Shown in pieces: positions 1 to 8,707 of a stretch of DNA of 64,000 nucleotides; position 1 is the stretch's first letter, and every line of letters begins with the position of its first letter. The notes under the pieces are model-generated. The model did not search any database, was not told the origin of the DNA, and saw only the letters and a program-made list of their open reading frames with translations. The position numbers and the translations under genes are program-made. Origin of the DNA: DSWT01 sp035373625 (lineage in GTDB: Bacteria > Chloroflexota > Anaerolineae > B4-G1 > SLSP01); assembly GCA_035373625.1 (NCBI GenBank), contig DAOSNS010000003.1, forward strand, positions 160,975 through 224,974, in the 5' to 3' direction.

Positions 1-1
1 G

Positions 2-892
2 CTGCTACTCTTGATAACGCTGTTGACCAGCGCGTGTGGGTACATTGTCCTGCCGGAATGTTGGGAAGAAGCCCAGAAAAAGGCCTCAGGAGCAGGCTGG
101 AGCGCCGTGGCTACGGAGATCGGCGAGGTCGAGGGGGGGCTGCGCATCGCGCTGACATTGCGCAACAACACCGGCGATTGGAGCGCCATGCAGGCCACGC
201 CGGGCAAGCCAGCCACGCTGACGGCCGGCGGCAAAAGTGTCAACTGCGATACCGTGCAGGTCAGTTCCGGCGGGCATCGCCTGGCACCGGGCTTTCAAAT
301 GCGGGGGTTCACCGGTGGTACCAAAGCCGCACCCGAAACACAGCTCGTGTATGTGGAATGTAAAGGCGCGACCCTATCCTCCGGCGCAAAACTCACCATC
401 AACTACACCTACGTTACCGGCCAGTACAACTATTACGAGCCGGAAGCCAATCAGGCCAGCGGCGTGCTGGAAGTCAACCTCGATGAAATCGCTACCGGCC
501 TGACCTATCCCATCGCCGAGGTTCCTAAAGACCTGATCCAGAAGCCGGATGTCGAGATCGTCGCCCTGAACAAAGTTGTCCTCACCCTCACCAGCGTCAC
601 CCGCGATGAAAAAGGTTTGCGCTTTAGCTGGAAGACTTCCAACCCCGGCGCATATCCTACTTACGTGCACATCGGCAACCCGCCGGTCATCGGTGCGGAC
701 GGCATCATCTACGGCCTGTACGAAACGCCGGACCTGGCCTCCGTGCCCATCAGCCCCGCGGGCGGCACAACGGAATGGACAACCGAGACAGCCGTTCCGC
801 CGGATGTCAAAGGGCTGTACATCCTGTTGAGCGTCGAATCCGGCAAGCAGCGGCTCTACGCCAATTACGCCATAGACATCAGCCAGTACTGA
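2..892 (+). CDS. Secreted lipoprotein of unknown function (5' end cut by window)
   Basis: The frame is already open at the window edge and begins with a Leu-rich hydrophobic stretch followed by a lipobox (Leu-Thr-Ser-Ala-Cys), so this is the end of a lipoprotein signal peptide with the true start upstream. Mature protein of about 285 residues, beta-rich in appearance, with two portions: one centred on a GLRIALTLRNNTGDW-like segment that resembles the Ig-like folds of bacterial surface lipoproteins, and a C-terminal half with KVVLTLTSVTRDEKGLRFSW. No catalytic motif is visible. It would be anchored outside the cytoplasmic membrane. It converges with the DUF2804 gene, whose end lies 11 bases away. 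Function not recognised. Confidence 0.75.
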   Translation: MLLLITLLTSACGYIVLPECWEEAQKKASGAGWSAVATEIGEVEGGLRIALTLRNNTGDWSAMQATPGKPATLTAGGKSVNCDTVQVSSGGHRLAPGFQMRGFTGGTKAAPETQLVYVECKGATLSSGAKLTINYTYVTGQYNYYEPEANQASGVLEVNLDEIATGLTYPIAEVPKDLIQKPDVEIVALNKVVLTLTSVTRDEKGLRFSWKTSNPGAYPTYVHIGNPPVIGADGIIYGLYETPDLASVPISPAGGTTEWTTETAVPPDVKGLYILLSVESGKQRLYANYAIDISQY

Positions 893-903
893 GCGCAACC
901 GGC

Positions 904-1938
904 CTACCAACAGGCGTGATGCTCTTCGGCGAAGCCGAGCAACTCGCGCACTTCTATGCTTTGCCCGTCATCCAGACGGGCAAAGCCGTTATAACGCCCG
1001 AACATCTGATGGACCTCGCTGGTGATCACGCCCAGGTTCGTGCGGGCGACGCGCTCTTTGAACGGTGTGAAGGTCAAATCCAACCGGCCTTCGCTATCGG
1101 TGAAATGCCACGGCTGCATGTAGGCGCCGGATTGGTAATCGAAGCGCACCTGCTCCAGCTTGTGGATCCGCCCGTTGAGGATCACGCAGTTTTCGGTAGC
1201 GCGGCTCAGGTCGCCAAAGCCGCATCCCAGGTTCAAGCCGATCGTGCGACCGTCCGGCAAAAAACCGGAGGCGCTGGCCCAATTCCAAAAACTCCGGTAT
1301 TCCCACACCCCACGCCCCCAATCCAGGGACCCCAGACTCTCGTGGGGATACACTTCCTCGCGCAGGTCGCCATAGTGAATGTAGCCCCGCGCCGGCAAAC
1401 AATTGATCTTACGATTGTAATAAAAACGCTTTGCTCCGATGGGGATAACGATGGTCATGGATTCGTGATCGGGCGGGCAGGTCAGCGCAATCTCGGCTTT
1501 GACGCCGCGTCCCTGATGGTAGTCCGGCCAATCCACGAAAATGCGTCGCTCGCCCTCCGCCGCCTCGAAACGCAGCGATGCCTTCCGGTTGCCGAAGATC
1601 GTCGTACCGGCGGTGCTGTTGCGCGGCAGACTGATCCCCCGTCCCAGCGGGATGACCAATCCTTCCTCATACAGATTGCCGTTGGCGAAGTCCAGCGTGT
1701 AAACAAAAACATTGCCGGCATAGCCCAGGTCGGCAATCGTGGCCGAAAAGAAACGTCGTGGCGTAAAAATCGCATAGTAATCCCAGCGTTTGATGCGAAA
1801 ACGCTGCAAAAAACGCAGCGTGTAAAAGCGTGCGTTTTCGAGGTTGCAATCAAGCAACGGCTGCCGCGACCAGCCGACCTGCGTCAGGCGGCCTCGCGCA
1901 TCCAACAAAGGTCCAGGTTGTGTCAGTTCGGTTTGCAT
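904..1938 (-). CDS. DUF2804 family protein
   Basis: 344 residues. The order of aromatic and glycine motifs matches my recollection of the DUF2804 family: WDYYAIFTPRRFFSATIADL near residue 50, GYIHYGDLREE, then SLDWGRGVWEYRSFWNWASASG and IGLNLGCGFGDLSRATEN. The biochemical role of the family is not established. The start is supported by AAGGAGG about 10 bases upstream of ATG at 1938. A 17-bp word (1961-1977), identical to one in front of the sugar ABC ATPase gene, lies just upstream. No transmembrane segment or signal peptide is seen. Confidence 0.8.
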   Translation of the reverse strand: MQTELTQPGPLLDARGRLTQVGWSRQPLLDCNLENARFYTLRFLQRFRIKRWDYYAIFTPRRFFSATIADLGYAGNVFVYTLDFANGNLYEEGLVIPLGRGISLPRNSTAGTTIFGNRKASLRFEAAEGERRIFVDWPDYHQGRGVKAEIALTCPPDHESMTIVIPIGAKRFYYNRKINCLPARGYIHYGDLREEVYPHESLGSLDWGRGVWEYRSFWNWASASGFLPDGRTIGLNLGCGFGDLSRATENCVILNGRIHKLEQVRFDYQSGAYMQPWHFTDSEGRLDLTFTPFKERVARTNLGVITSEVHQMFGRYNGFARLDDGQSIEVRELLGFAEEHHACW

Positions 1939-1960
1939 GGTTCATGAGCCTCCTTAAAAG

Positions 1961-1977
1961 AATCGTTTGAACGTTGG
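1961..1977 (-). repeat. CCAACGTTCAAAC leader word, copy 1
   Basis: Plus strand reads AATCGTTTGAACGTTGG. The identical 17-mer occurs at 52521-52537 and a 15/17 match at 60903-60919. All three sit 15-22 bases upstream of the start codon of a leftward gene, in the same orientation. It contains the palindrome AACGTT. Confidence 0.7.
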
Positions 1978-2075
1978 CAAGTCAGCCTGTTGGAACGCCG
2001 GGTTTATGTGAAGTTTCTATCCCTATCAGCGGATTATACCGCAAAAAGCGCACGATGTAGCCTGGAGTTATTGAC

Positions 2076-2104
2076 TTGACGATTTGCTTGATATGGACTA
2101 AGAT
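2076..2104 (+). promoter_or_regulatory. Predicted sigma-70 promoter of the restriction-modification pair
   Basis: TTGACG at 2076-2081, a 17-base spacer and TAAGAT at 2099-2104, about 55 bases upstream of the methyltransferase ATG. Matches the housekeeping consensus at 5/6 and 4/6 positions. Prediction only. Confidence 0.4.
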
Positions 2105-2157
2105 AAAAATGGTATACCTGCCTTAACAACCTCAAACCTGAGCGAGAGCATAAAGTT

Positions 2158-3591
2158 ATGCTGAATCCGATCAACATTTCCGACACTGTGGCAAGCAAGC
2201 AAAACACGGATCTAGACGAAATAGCCCGCCTCGACAAGCAGCTATTTCAACGATTCAAAGATAGATTCGTTGTTCAACCCTCGCTTTCCCGCACCCTGGT
2301 CAGTTTTCAGGCTAATAAAACCAGGGCCGTCTATCGCTGGTACAAGTTCAAAGAAGCATTTTCGGCTTCCCTGGTCGAACGTCTATTCCACAAATACGGT
2401 ATTACTACAGGTAGAATCCTGGACCCTTTCGCGGGTAGTGGGACGGCATTGTTTGCGGCAAGCACAATGGGGATAAATGCAGACGGCATCGAATTATTGC
2501 CCATCGGTCATGAAATTATTATAGCCAAACAGATCCTGGATGCAGAGTTCACATCCGAAGATTTTGAGAGATTACGCCAATGGTCAGCGTTGAAAATTTG
2601 GGAGCAATCAGAAACGCGTGTTCCCTTGCCAGAGCTACGCATCACACAAGGGGCTTACCCCCAAAAAACCAAAGAAGCCATCGAGCAATACATAGGTGCG
2701 TGTCAACAAGAGAATAGCAGAGTTCAAGCCGTTTTGCGTTTTGCTTTACTTTGCGTACTCGAATCCATCAGTTTTACTCGCAAGGATGGACAATACCTTC
2801 GATGGGACCACCGTTCTGGACGCACACATGGCAATAAGAAGATTTTTGACAAAGGCGAGATTCCGGAGTTTGAGCAAGCTATTCACGAAAAAATAAGCGA
2901 AATCTTAGCAGATGCATCGCCTGTTCATCAAACAAGTTTGTTCCCTACCGAAAAACTTCAAGGCCCAATCCGTTTGTATGATGGCTCATGCCTTCAAATA
3001 CTGCCCCAATTACCTGATAGTACATACGATGCCATTATAACTTCTCCGCCTTACTGCAACCGTTATGATTACACGCGCACGTATGCACTGGAATTGGCAT
3101 TGTTGGGCGTAAATGAACAAGGATTATTGCGACTCCGCCAAGAGATGCTCAGTTGCACGGTAGAAAACCGTGCAAAGGACTTATTAAGTATCAATCCACA
3201 ATGGACAATGGCATTGGCGGCCGCTGATAAACAAGAATTATTGCAAACCATCTTGAAATGCCTGGAAACTCAAAAAGCCCAAGGGGCTTTGAACAACAAT
3301 GGCATTCCCCGGATGATCAGAGGCTATTTTTACGAGATGGCTTGTGTTGTTGCAGAGTGTGCGCGTGTTTTGAAGCCAAATGCACCTCTGTTCATGGTCA
3401 ATGATAATGTCCGCTATGCCGGGGCAAGCGTTTCAGTAGATACGATTCTTTCTGATATTGCAGAGAAATTAGGTTTCCACATTGAAAACATCCTTGTTCT
3501 ACCAGACGGCAAAGGTAACAGTAGCCAACAGATGGGGGAACATGGACGCGAAGCACTGCGCAAGTGCATTTATGTTTGGAGAAAATTGTAA
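2158..3591 (+). CDS. Site-specific DNA methyltransferase (probable N4-cytosine) of an AvaI/BsoBI-type system
   Basis: 477 residues. AdoMet-binding motif I is DPFAGSGT at residues 89-96 and catalytic motif IV is TSPPY at residues 295-299. SPPY-type motif IV is typical of N4-cytosine enzymes, and the X-I ... IV order with about 200 residues between is alpha-like. The last base of its TAA is the first base of the following ATG, so it is translationally coupled to a gene resembling AvaI/BsoBI endonucleases; by association the target would be CYCGRG, which is inference. The gene is visibly AT-richer than its neighbours, consistent with horizontal acquisition. It appears intact and could still methylate although the partner nuclease is truncated. 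Confidence 0.85.
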   Translation: MLNPINISDTVASKQNTDLDEIARLDKQLFQRFKDRFVVQPSLSRTLVSFQANKTRAVYRWYKFKEAFSASLVERLFHKYGITTGRILDPFAGSGTALFAASTMGINADGIELLPIGHEIIIAKQILDAEFTSEDFERLRQWSALKIWEQSETRVPLPELRITQGAYPQKTKEAIEQYIGACQQENSRVQAVLRFALLCVLESISFTRKDGQYLRWDHRSGRTHGNKKIFDKGEIPEFEQAIHEKISEILADASPVHQTSLFPTEKLQGPIRLYDGSCLQILPQLPDSTYDAIITSPPYCNRYDYTRTYALELALLGVNEQGLLRLRQEMLSCTVENRAKDLLSINPQWTMALAAADKQELLQTILKCLETQKAQGALNNNGIPRMIRGYFYEMACVVAECARVLKPNAPLFMVNDNVRYAGASVSVDTILSDIAEKLGFHIENILVLPDGKGNSSQQMGEHGREALRKCIYVWRKL

Positions 3592-4211
3592 TGTCCTCAC
3601 GCCCTTACCTAAATCATCTTCATTCCAGTGACGATCTTGTCACAAGCTATGAAGCCACACGGGCAGGTTTTGTCGCCCTTGCGCTTGAAAAAAGCCGTCG
3701 CGCTACACCCTATGTCGCTGAAGCAAGAGCATTGCAAGAGGCCGCCTCAAAAGCCAGGTCTCCTGTCGATTTACTGACCATCAAAGGCATAGAAGCAGGC
3801 CTCCTCACAGCAGCAGGATTATCTGACAAGGCACTTGTTCATCTACTGCCAAAAGATAAACTGGAAGCCATCAACGGTCTAATCAAGAATTTTCTCGAGC
3901 CAGCGGGAGACAAATTTATCGAAGAACTGGTGTTCAGGTTTCTGCTAACACGTGGCGACACGCTCGGTGGTTCAATGAGGAATATCGGTGGGGTCTTGGC
4001 ACAGAGAAAATTAGCCCGTGCCATCATTTCAACGTTAACAATCGCCGGCATTGGTTATAGGTGGCAACATTCAAAGACCAGGCAATGGGTTAATATGACC
4101 GACGATGACTCAGAGATTGAGTTATCCTTGCGTGGATTGAGTTGGAATAACAAAGGCGAACCACGCACTCTGATTTACAACTTGACTGTACCTTTGGTTA
4201 AGAACAATTAA
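3591..4211 (+). pseudogene. Truncated AvaI/BsoBI-type restriction endonuclease (catalytic third missing)
   Basis: 206 residues from ATG at 3591, overlapping the methyltransferase stop by one base (TAATG). The N-terminus (YLNHLHSSDDLVTSYEATRAGF, then ALEKSRRATPYV) and the segment FLEPAGDKFIEELVFRFLLTRGDTLGG closely resemble what I recall of BsoBI and AvaI, which are about 320 residues. The frame stops right after VPLVKNN. In BsoBI the catalytic Asp212, Glu240 and Lys242 and His253 (recalled from its crystal structure work) lie beyond this point. No remnant of the missing part is visible in other frames, because a new gene with its own AAAGGAGGG site begins 24 bases later. It should therefore lack cleavage activity, though it may still fold or bind DNA. 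Confidence 0.75.
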
Positions 4212-4235
4212 GTTTTTTTCTAAAGGAGGGTCGCT

Positions 4236-4979
4236 ATGGAAAGGAAACAGAGCAAGATCGTTTTTAGTCTAAGAATGGCAGTTGGCCTGATGTTGTTATT
4301 GGCCTGTAGACTAAATCAAGCGACACCAACGCCGCCCGCCGCCGAAACCGCCACCCTCTACCCGACGTATACACCTTATCCGACATACACCCCGTATCCA
4401 ACAGATACTCCTGAAGCCTTACCCACATTCACACCTTATCCAACGTATACACCTTATCCGACAAACACCCCCTATCCCACAGACACGCCTCGCCCCACAG
4501 ATACGCCTTATCCCACAGATACCCCTACACCTGAGCCTACGGCAACATATACACCTCGTCCAACAAGAACGCCGGGGCCTACCCCAACAACGCAGCCATC
4601 CACCAATCTGAAAAGCACGCTGTATCAGACGATGGTCAACACGCGGACCGCGTTTGAGCATTTCGGCGGTATGATTGATGTTGCTTTGGGCAGAGGATAT
4701 GTCAGTTGTCAAGAGGTTGTTGACCGCTTTGACCAATTAGCTGCTTCGCCGACTTACGATGTTACCGGGCAAGACAGCAACGTTCAAGCAGCGTACAATC
4801 AATACCGCCAGGCAGTTGCGACTTTCACGCAAGGGGCTAGAGATATGGCACAAAACTGCCGTGACTTTTTAGCTAACCCTCGGCCAGGGAGCATTCCGTT
4901 CCAGCAGTGGGGTGTTGCCCGACAGCGTGTCAACGATGCCATAGGGATACTGAACGCGGCAATTCCGCTTATCCAATAG
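4236..4979 (+). CDS. Lipoprotein with Tyr-Pro-Thr-x-Thr-Pro repeat stalk
   Basis: 247 residues. The signal peptide ends in a Leu-Leu-Ala-Cys lipobox at about residue 24. Residues 30-125 are a low-complexity stalk made of repeating hexapeptides such as TPYPTY, TPYPTD and TPRPT. The C-terminal 120 residues are probably a helical domain (LYQTMVNTRTAFEHFGG ... CQEVVDRFDQLAA ... ARDMAQNCRDFLANP) with no recognised family. A strong AAAGGAGGG site precedes the ATG. Likely a cell-surface protein held off the membrane by the Pro/Thr stalk. It immediately follows the broken restriction gene, whose 3' end was probably lost when this junction formed. Confidence 0.75.
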   Translation: MERKQSKIVFSLRMAVGLMLLLACRLNQATPTPPAAETATLYPTYTPYPTYTPYPTDTPEALPTFTPYPTYTPYPTNTPYPTDTPRPTDTPYPTDTPTPEPTATYTPRPTRTPGPTPTTQPSTNLKSTLYQTMVNTRTAFEHFGGMIDVALGRGYVSCQEVVDRFDQLAASPTYDVTGQDSNVQAAYNQYRQAVATFTQGARDMAQNCRDFLANPRPGSIPFQQWGVARQRVNDAIGILNAAIPLIQ

Positions 4980-5000
4980 AACAGCCTTTGATTCGGTCAC

Positions 5001-5795
5001 TCATTGGTTCTCACGGCTGCGCACCTCGACGCGGACATGGGTGAACCCCAGGGAGCGCAAGAAGTTCTCCATATACACAATGCCGGTCTCCTGAGCCTTG
5101 TCGAGGATATCTCGATCCAGTGCCCAACTTACCAGTTGTTGTTCGGCCAGGCGGCGCGCAGCAGTCTCTAAATCAGGATCGGGACGGCGCAACAACCCCG
5201 TCTCACGCTCGTAGACGAAGGTCTTCTCGTTGTCAATGCGGCTGTAAAGGATTTCCGGCGGCGGCAGGAAGACCAACACCGTCGTCCCGATCACAACGAT
5301 GTCATCTTCGGTCACTTTTGTCAGATCGAAGCCCGCCACGACTTCACCCTCGGCAATCAACATCAAGCGGTCGCGGGAAAGGCGTTCCAGGAGACCCGAT
5401 GGTTCGTCCTCAACCCGCACGATGTCGCGCATGGTGTACTGGACGGTTTCGAGCCGTCCGAAGGCGTTGATGCCGGTGATGATGGCAATCGGCGTCGGCG
5501 TGGGGGTGGATGTCGGCGTAGGGGTGGCCGTGGGGGAAGGCGTGATCGTCGGCGTGGGGATAGGGGTCGGCGTTGCAGTTGGCGTTGGGGTGCGCGTGGG
5601 ACGCGGCGTCGGCAGCGGGCGCGTCGGTGTGGGCAAAAATGGCATTGACGTCGGCGTCGGCGCGTTGGCTTGCGTCCGGCGCTGTAGCAGGGTGATGCCG
5701 CCCACAATGCCCAACGTCAAACACACCACAACCACGATCAGCAACATAAGCTGCCAGAGCGGCCAGCCTCGAATTTCACGGCGTAGCAGGTTCAT
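5001..5795 (-). CDS. DUF4230 membrane protein with Thr-Pro linker
   Basis: 264 residues. One transmembrane helix at about 17-37 (LMLLIVVVVCLTLGIVGGITLL) preceded by basic residues, then a Thr/Pro linker at about 45-100 (PTPTPTP type), then a C-terminal domain with DUF4230 hallmarks: LETVQYTMRDIVRVE, LMLIAEGEVVAGFDLTKVTEDDI, VLVFLPPPEILYSRIDNEKTFVYERETG. Topology is N-in with the domain outside. DUF4230 has no established function. It lies 41 bases downstream of the CHAT-FGE gene on the same strand and is probably its operon partner. A single AACGGATTTT leader word (5831-5840) lies between the two genes. Confidence 0.85.
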   Translation of the reverse strand: MNLLRREIRGWPLWQLMLLIVVVVCLTLGIVGGITLLQRRTQANAPTPTSMPFLPTPTRPLPTPRPTRTPTPTATPTPIPTPTITPSPTATPTPTSTPTPTPIAIITGINAFGRLETVQYTMRDIVRVEDEPSGLLERLSRDRLMLIAEGEVVAGFDLTKVTEDDIVVIGTTVLVFLPPPEILYSRIDNEKTFVYERETGLLRRPDPDLETAARRLAEQQLVSWALDRDILDKAQETGIVYMENFLRSLGFTHVRVEVRSRENQ

Positions 5796-5836
5796 ATCTC
5801 CCCCCTGGATTCAAAGTCAAAAGTTGAAAAATCCGT

Positions 5837-7795
5837 TCAAATCTGCCTGATGTCTGTTGACAACAACGCCACCCGGAAGCCCACATACCAGGCGACGCTG
5901 TCGGGGCGCAGGCGATTGCGACAGGCGCAGCGGGCAGTGTCGCGGGTGTAGTTGAATGAGCCACCGCGAAGCACACGCCGTATATTGGTTCCCGCTTCCG
6001 GGTTCTCACGTCCATCGGTGGGATCATAAGGATACTTGTACTGCGGTTCGATTTCGCCATCTCCCCACAGACTGCGCGTCCACTCCCAAACGTTTCCGGC
6101 CATATCCAGAATGCCATAAGGACTCGCACCCAGAGGGTAAGCCGTCACCGGTGTCGTGGCATCGCGGCGATTCTCACGGGTGTTGCAGCGCTTGCCGTCC
6201 CAAAAATTGCCCCACGGATAGAGGCGTCCATCTGTACCACGCGCGGCCTTCTCCCATTCGGCCTCGCTCGGCAGCGTGTAGGATTTCCCGGTCACAGAAG
6301 CGAGCCAGCGACAATAGGCAAGCGCGTCATACCAGGAGACGCCGACGACCGGATAGTCAGGCTGTCCCTCAGGGAATGTGCCGCCGGCCCAGTATGCCGG
6401 GGGTTGGTAACCCGTTGCCTGCACGAAGTCCAGATACTGTCGGTTCGTCACAGGGGTCTTCGCCAGATAGTAGGCAGGGAGCGACAATGTGTGCCGGGGT
6501 TGCTCATCGGCCGGAGCAAACTCGGCGCCACGAGGGTCGCTGCCCATTATGAACTCACCCGCCGGAATAAGAATCATTTCCGGCTCAAGAGAATTGTGGG
6601 TTGAGGGTTGCAGGTTCGGGGTTACGGGTTGGGAGACGGAAGGGGCTGACGCCTGAGGACTAAGGACTGACGACTGAAAATTAAACAACACCCCATCCGT
6701 CGAACGCATATACAGCACCGGAATGCCCCACTCCACCGAACGCGGCATGGCAATACTGACCGCCTGACGCGCTTCGGTCGTCGCCGTATCCACAGGTAAA
6801 CCATCAGCCAGTGCCTCGTAGAACACGTGCGCAAACTCAACGGCGGCGCAGTCGGTGATGGGATACTGCATTGCCAGCACTGCCGGGAGTCCCCGGCGCA
6901 CCAGGATTGCAGCGGTACTCGAAAAGACATCCTGCGCGCTACCCCGCCCTCCCTCACACGCATTGAGAACCGCCAGGCGCAGGTCGTGATGATCGGCCAG
7001 TAACCTCCCCAACTGCGTCGCGCTCAAACGCGCAGTTTCACCGGTTTCATTGGCCAGCGCTACGAAACCCTCATCGGCCACGCGGTCGAATCCACCATGT
7101 CCGATGAAATGGAAGATGTGCCATGGACCGTGACGCATGGCGCGTTGTAGATCACGCCAGGTCTGCCCTTCAAGCCAGGTCAACGTAACCAGGCCCGCCT
7201 TGCGCAAGCCGTCCAACGCCGTTTCCACACGTTGTTTCTCGGCCGTCACATCCAACGGGAGTAAGTCTCGGGGACTCACCGCCATACCCAGGATGCGCAA
7301 CGGCAATTCAATGTTTAACGGCGATACGGGTTGCGGCAATTCGAGATAGCGCACCAGCGGCGTATTGCGCGAAAGGCATACATACTCGGCATTGCGTGGA
7401 TCGTAGGCGAATTCCCACGGCAATACGGCCAATTCCGGCGGCTGCAGACGCAGTTTGATGCGCAGCCCCTTCCCCCGTCTGGTAGCCTCAAGCTGACTTA
7501 CATCGTAGCGGCTACGGACTTCGCCGGGGAACAGCATCCCGAACAGCGCACGACCAAAATCCTGTACGGTTTGATCTTCTGCTGTGAGCGTCTGCCGGCG
7601 AATTCCACCGGCACGCAAAAGGACAATCTGGAGCGCCTGCAAACGGTTTTCCAGTTCTAACTCGCCAAAAGGGAATTCCGCCTTCTCACGGGCTTCACCT
7701 GCCGGAGAACGCAACACCGTCACCGGATATGTTCGTCCTTCACCGGTGCCGATCTCCAACTCGAAATCTAAGTAGTCCAAACACCCATCTCCCAC
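5837..7795 (-). CDS. CHAT peptidase - formylglycine-generating-enzyme-like fusion
   Basis: 652 residues, no signal peptide. Residues about 150-360 form a CHAT (caspase-HetF) peptidase domain with the predicted dyad His233 (HFIGHGGF) and Cys280 (VLNACEGG). Residues about 385-405 are a low-complexity linker encoded by word-like tandem repeats (6596-6680). Residues about 405-645 are a sulfatase-modifying-factor domain: MILIPAGEFIMGSD, TNRQYLDFV, YPVVGVSWYDALAYCRWLA, LPSEAEWEKAARG, GNVWEWT, RRVLRGGSF. In the last block the residue aligned with the copper-binding Cys341 of human FGE is Arg, so a canonical FGE reaction is unlikely. The domain may instead be structural or a sensor. CHAT domains are known in bacterial proteolytic stress and immune effectors. 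Probable operon with DUF4230. Confidence 0.85.
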   Translation of the reverse strand: MGDGCLDYLDFELEIGTGEGRTYPVTVLRSPAGEAREKAEFPFGELELENRLQALQIVLLRAGGIRRQTLTAEDQTVQDFGRALFGMLFPGEVRSRYDVSQLEATRRGKGLRIKLRLQPPELAVLPWEFAYDPRNAEYVCLSRNTPLVRYLELPQPVSPLNIELPLRILGMAVSPRDLLPLDVTAEKQRVETALDGLRKAGLVTLTWLEGQTWRDLQRAMRHGPWHIFHFIGHGGFDRVADEGFVALANETGETARLSATQLGRLLADHHDLRLAVLNACEGGRGSAQDVFSSTAAILVRRGLPAVLAMQYPITDCAAVEFAHVFYEALADGLPVDTATTEARQAVSIAMPRSVEWGIPVLYMRSTDGVLFNFQSSVLSPQASAPSVSQPVTPNLQPSTHNSLEPEMILIPAGEFIMGSDPRGAEFAPADEQPRHTLSLPAYYLAKTPVTNRQYLDFVQATGYQPPAYWAGGTFPEGQPDYPVVGVSWYDALAYCRWLASVTGKSYTLPSEAEWEKAARGTDGRLYPWGNFWDGKRCNTRENRRDATTPVTAYPLGASPYGILDMAGNVWEWTRSLWGDGEIEPQYKYPYDPTDGRENPEAGTNIRRVLRGGSFNYTRDTARCACRNRLRPDSVAWYVGFRVALLSTDIRQI

Positions 7796-7904
7796 AATCT
7801 GTGTTTATCCTATTATACGGACTCTAACGAATTTTCCAACTTGCAACTTGCGACTATACTCAGCATGAACTATTTTCAAACAATCATTTCAAGGAGAACA
7901 TCTT

Positions 7905-8684
7905 ATGACAACGCAAACCTTATCACGTTTAGTGCGGGTAAACGATCATGGGGAAGCCGTCTGGGCTGTTGTGGAAGACGAGGTTGTCTACCGGCTGGAA
8001 GGCTCCCCTTTCACGAACGGTGTGCGCAGTGCGCGTCTGGGGACGCTGGCAACGCTCACGCTGCTCTCGCCGGTCTGTCCCACGAAAATCATCTGTGTAG
8101 GACGTAATTATGTAGCCCATGCCGCCGAGCACGGCGTCGAAGTCCCCACCGAACCGTTGCTCTTTCTCAAGCCGCCGAGCAGTGTCATCGGGCCAGAAGA
8201 TGCCATCGTGATTCCGGCGCTCTCACAGCGCGTGGAGCACGAGGCCGAGCTGGCCATCGTCATCGGCAAACGCTGCCGCAACATCGCGCCGGAAGCGGCA
8301 TGGGATTATGTACTGGGCGTCACATGCGGCAACGATGTGACCGCACGTGATTTACAACGCAAAGATGGGCAGTGGACGCGCGGCAAAGGCTTCGATACAT
8401 TCTGCCCCATCGGGCCGTGGATTGTGACAGGACTACGCGAAGCAGACATCGCCAACCTGAGCGTCGTTTGTCGCGTCAACGGCAATATACGGCAGGAAGG
8501 CCGCACAAGCCAGATGGTATTCTCACCGGCGGTGCTCATCGCTTACGCCGCCAGTGTGATGACCCTGGAACCCGGCGATGTGTTTCTCACCGGTACACCG
8601 GCCGGCGTCGGCATCCTGACGCCCGGCGATGTGGTAGAAGTAGAAATCGAGGGGATCGGCGTGTTGCGCAATCCCGTGCGCTAG
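7905..8684 (+). CDS. Fumarylacetoacetate hydrolase family protein
   Basis: 259 residues. Contains the FAH-fold signature KIICVGRNYVAHAAEHG at about 65-81, then EPLLFLKPPSSVIGPEDAI, the metal-binding VEHEAELAIVIGKR (two Glu, with a downstream Asp in GNDVTARDLQRKDGQWTRGKGFDTFCPIGPW), and a C-terminal LTGTPAGVG motif. Family members are Mg-dependent hydrolases, isomerases or decarboxylases of 2-oxo acids and acylpyruvates (for example 2-hydroxyhepta-2,4-diene-1,7-dioate isomerase and acylpyruvase). The exact substrate cannot be told. AAGGAG lies 8 bases before the ATG. Monocistronic and divergent from the CHAT-FGE gene. Confidence 0.9.
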   Translation: MTTQTLSRLVRVNDHGEAVWAVVEDEVVYRLEGSPFTNGVRSARLGTLATLTLLSPVCPTKIICVGRNYVAHAAEHGVEVPTEPLLFLKPPSSVIGPEDAIVIPALSQRVEHEAELAIVIGKRCRNIAPEAAWDYVLGVTCGNDVTARDLQRKDGQWTRGKGFDTFCPIGPWIVTGLREADIANLSVVCRVNGNIRQEGRTSQMVFSPAVLIAYAASVMTLEPGDVFLTGTPAGVGILTPGDVVEVEIEGIGVLRNPVR

Positions 8685-8707
8685 ATAATTCAATCTGCTG
8701 GGGTATC

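Noticed and set aside
775..1947. Long rightward frame opposite the DUF2804 gene
   Set aside because: No recognisable domain; the opposite strand encodes a coherent conserved protein with a good ribosome site.
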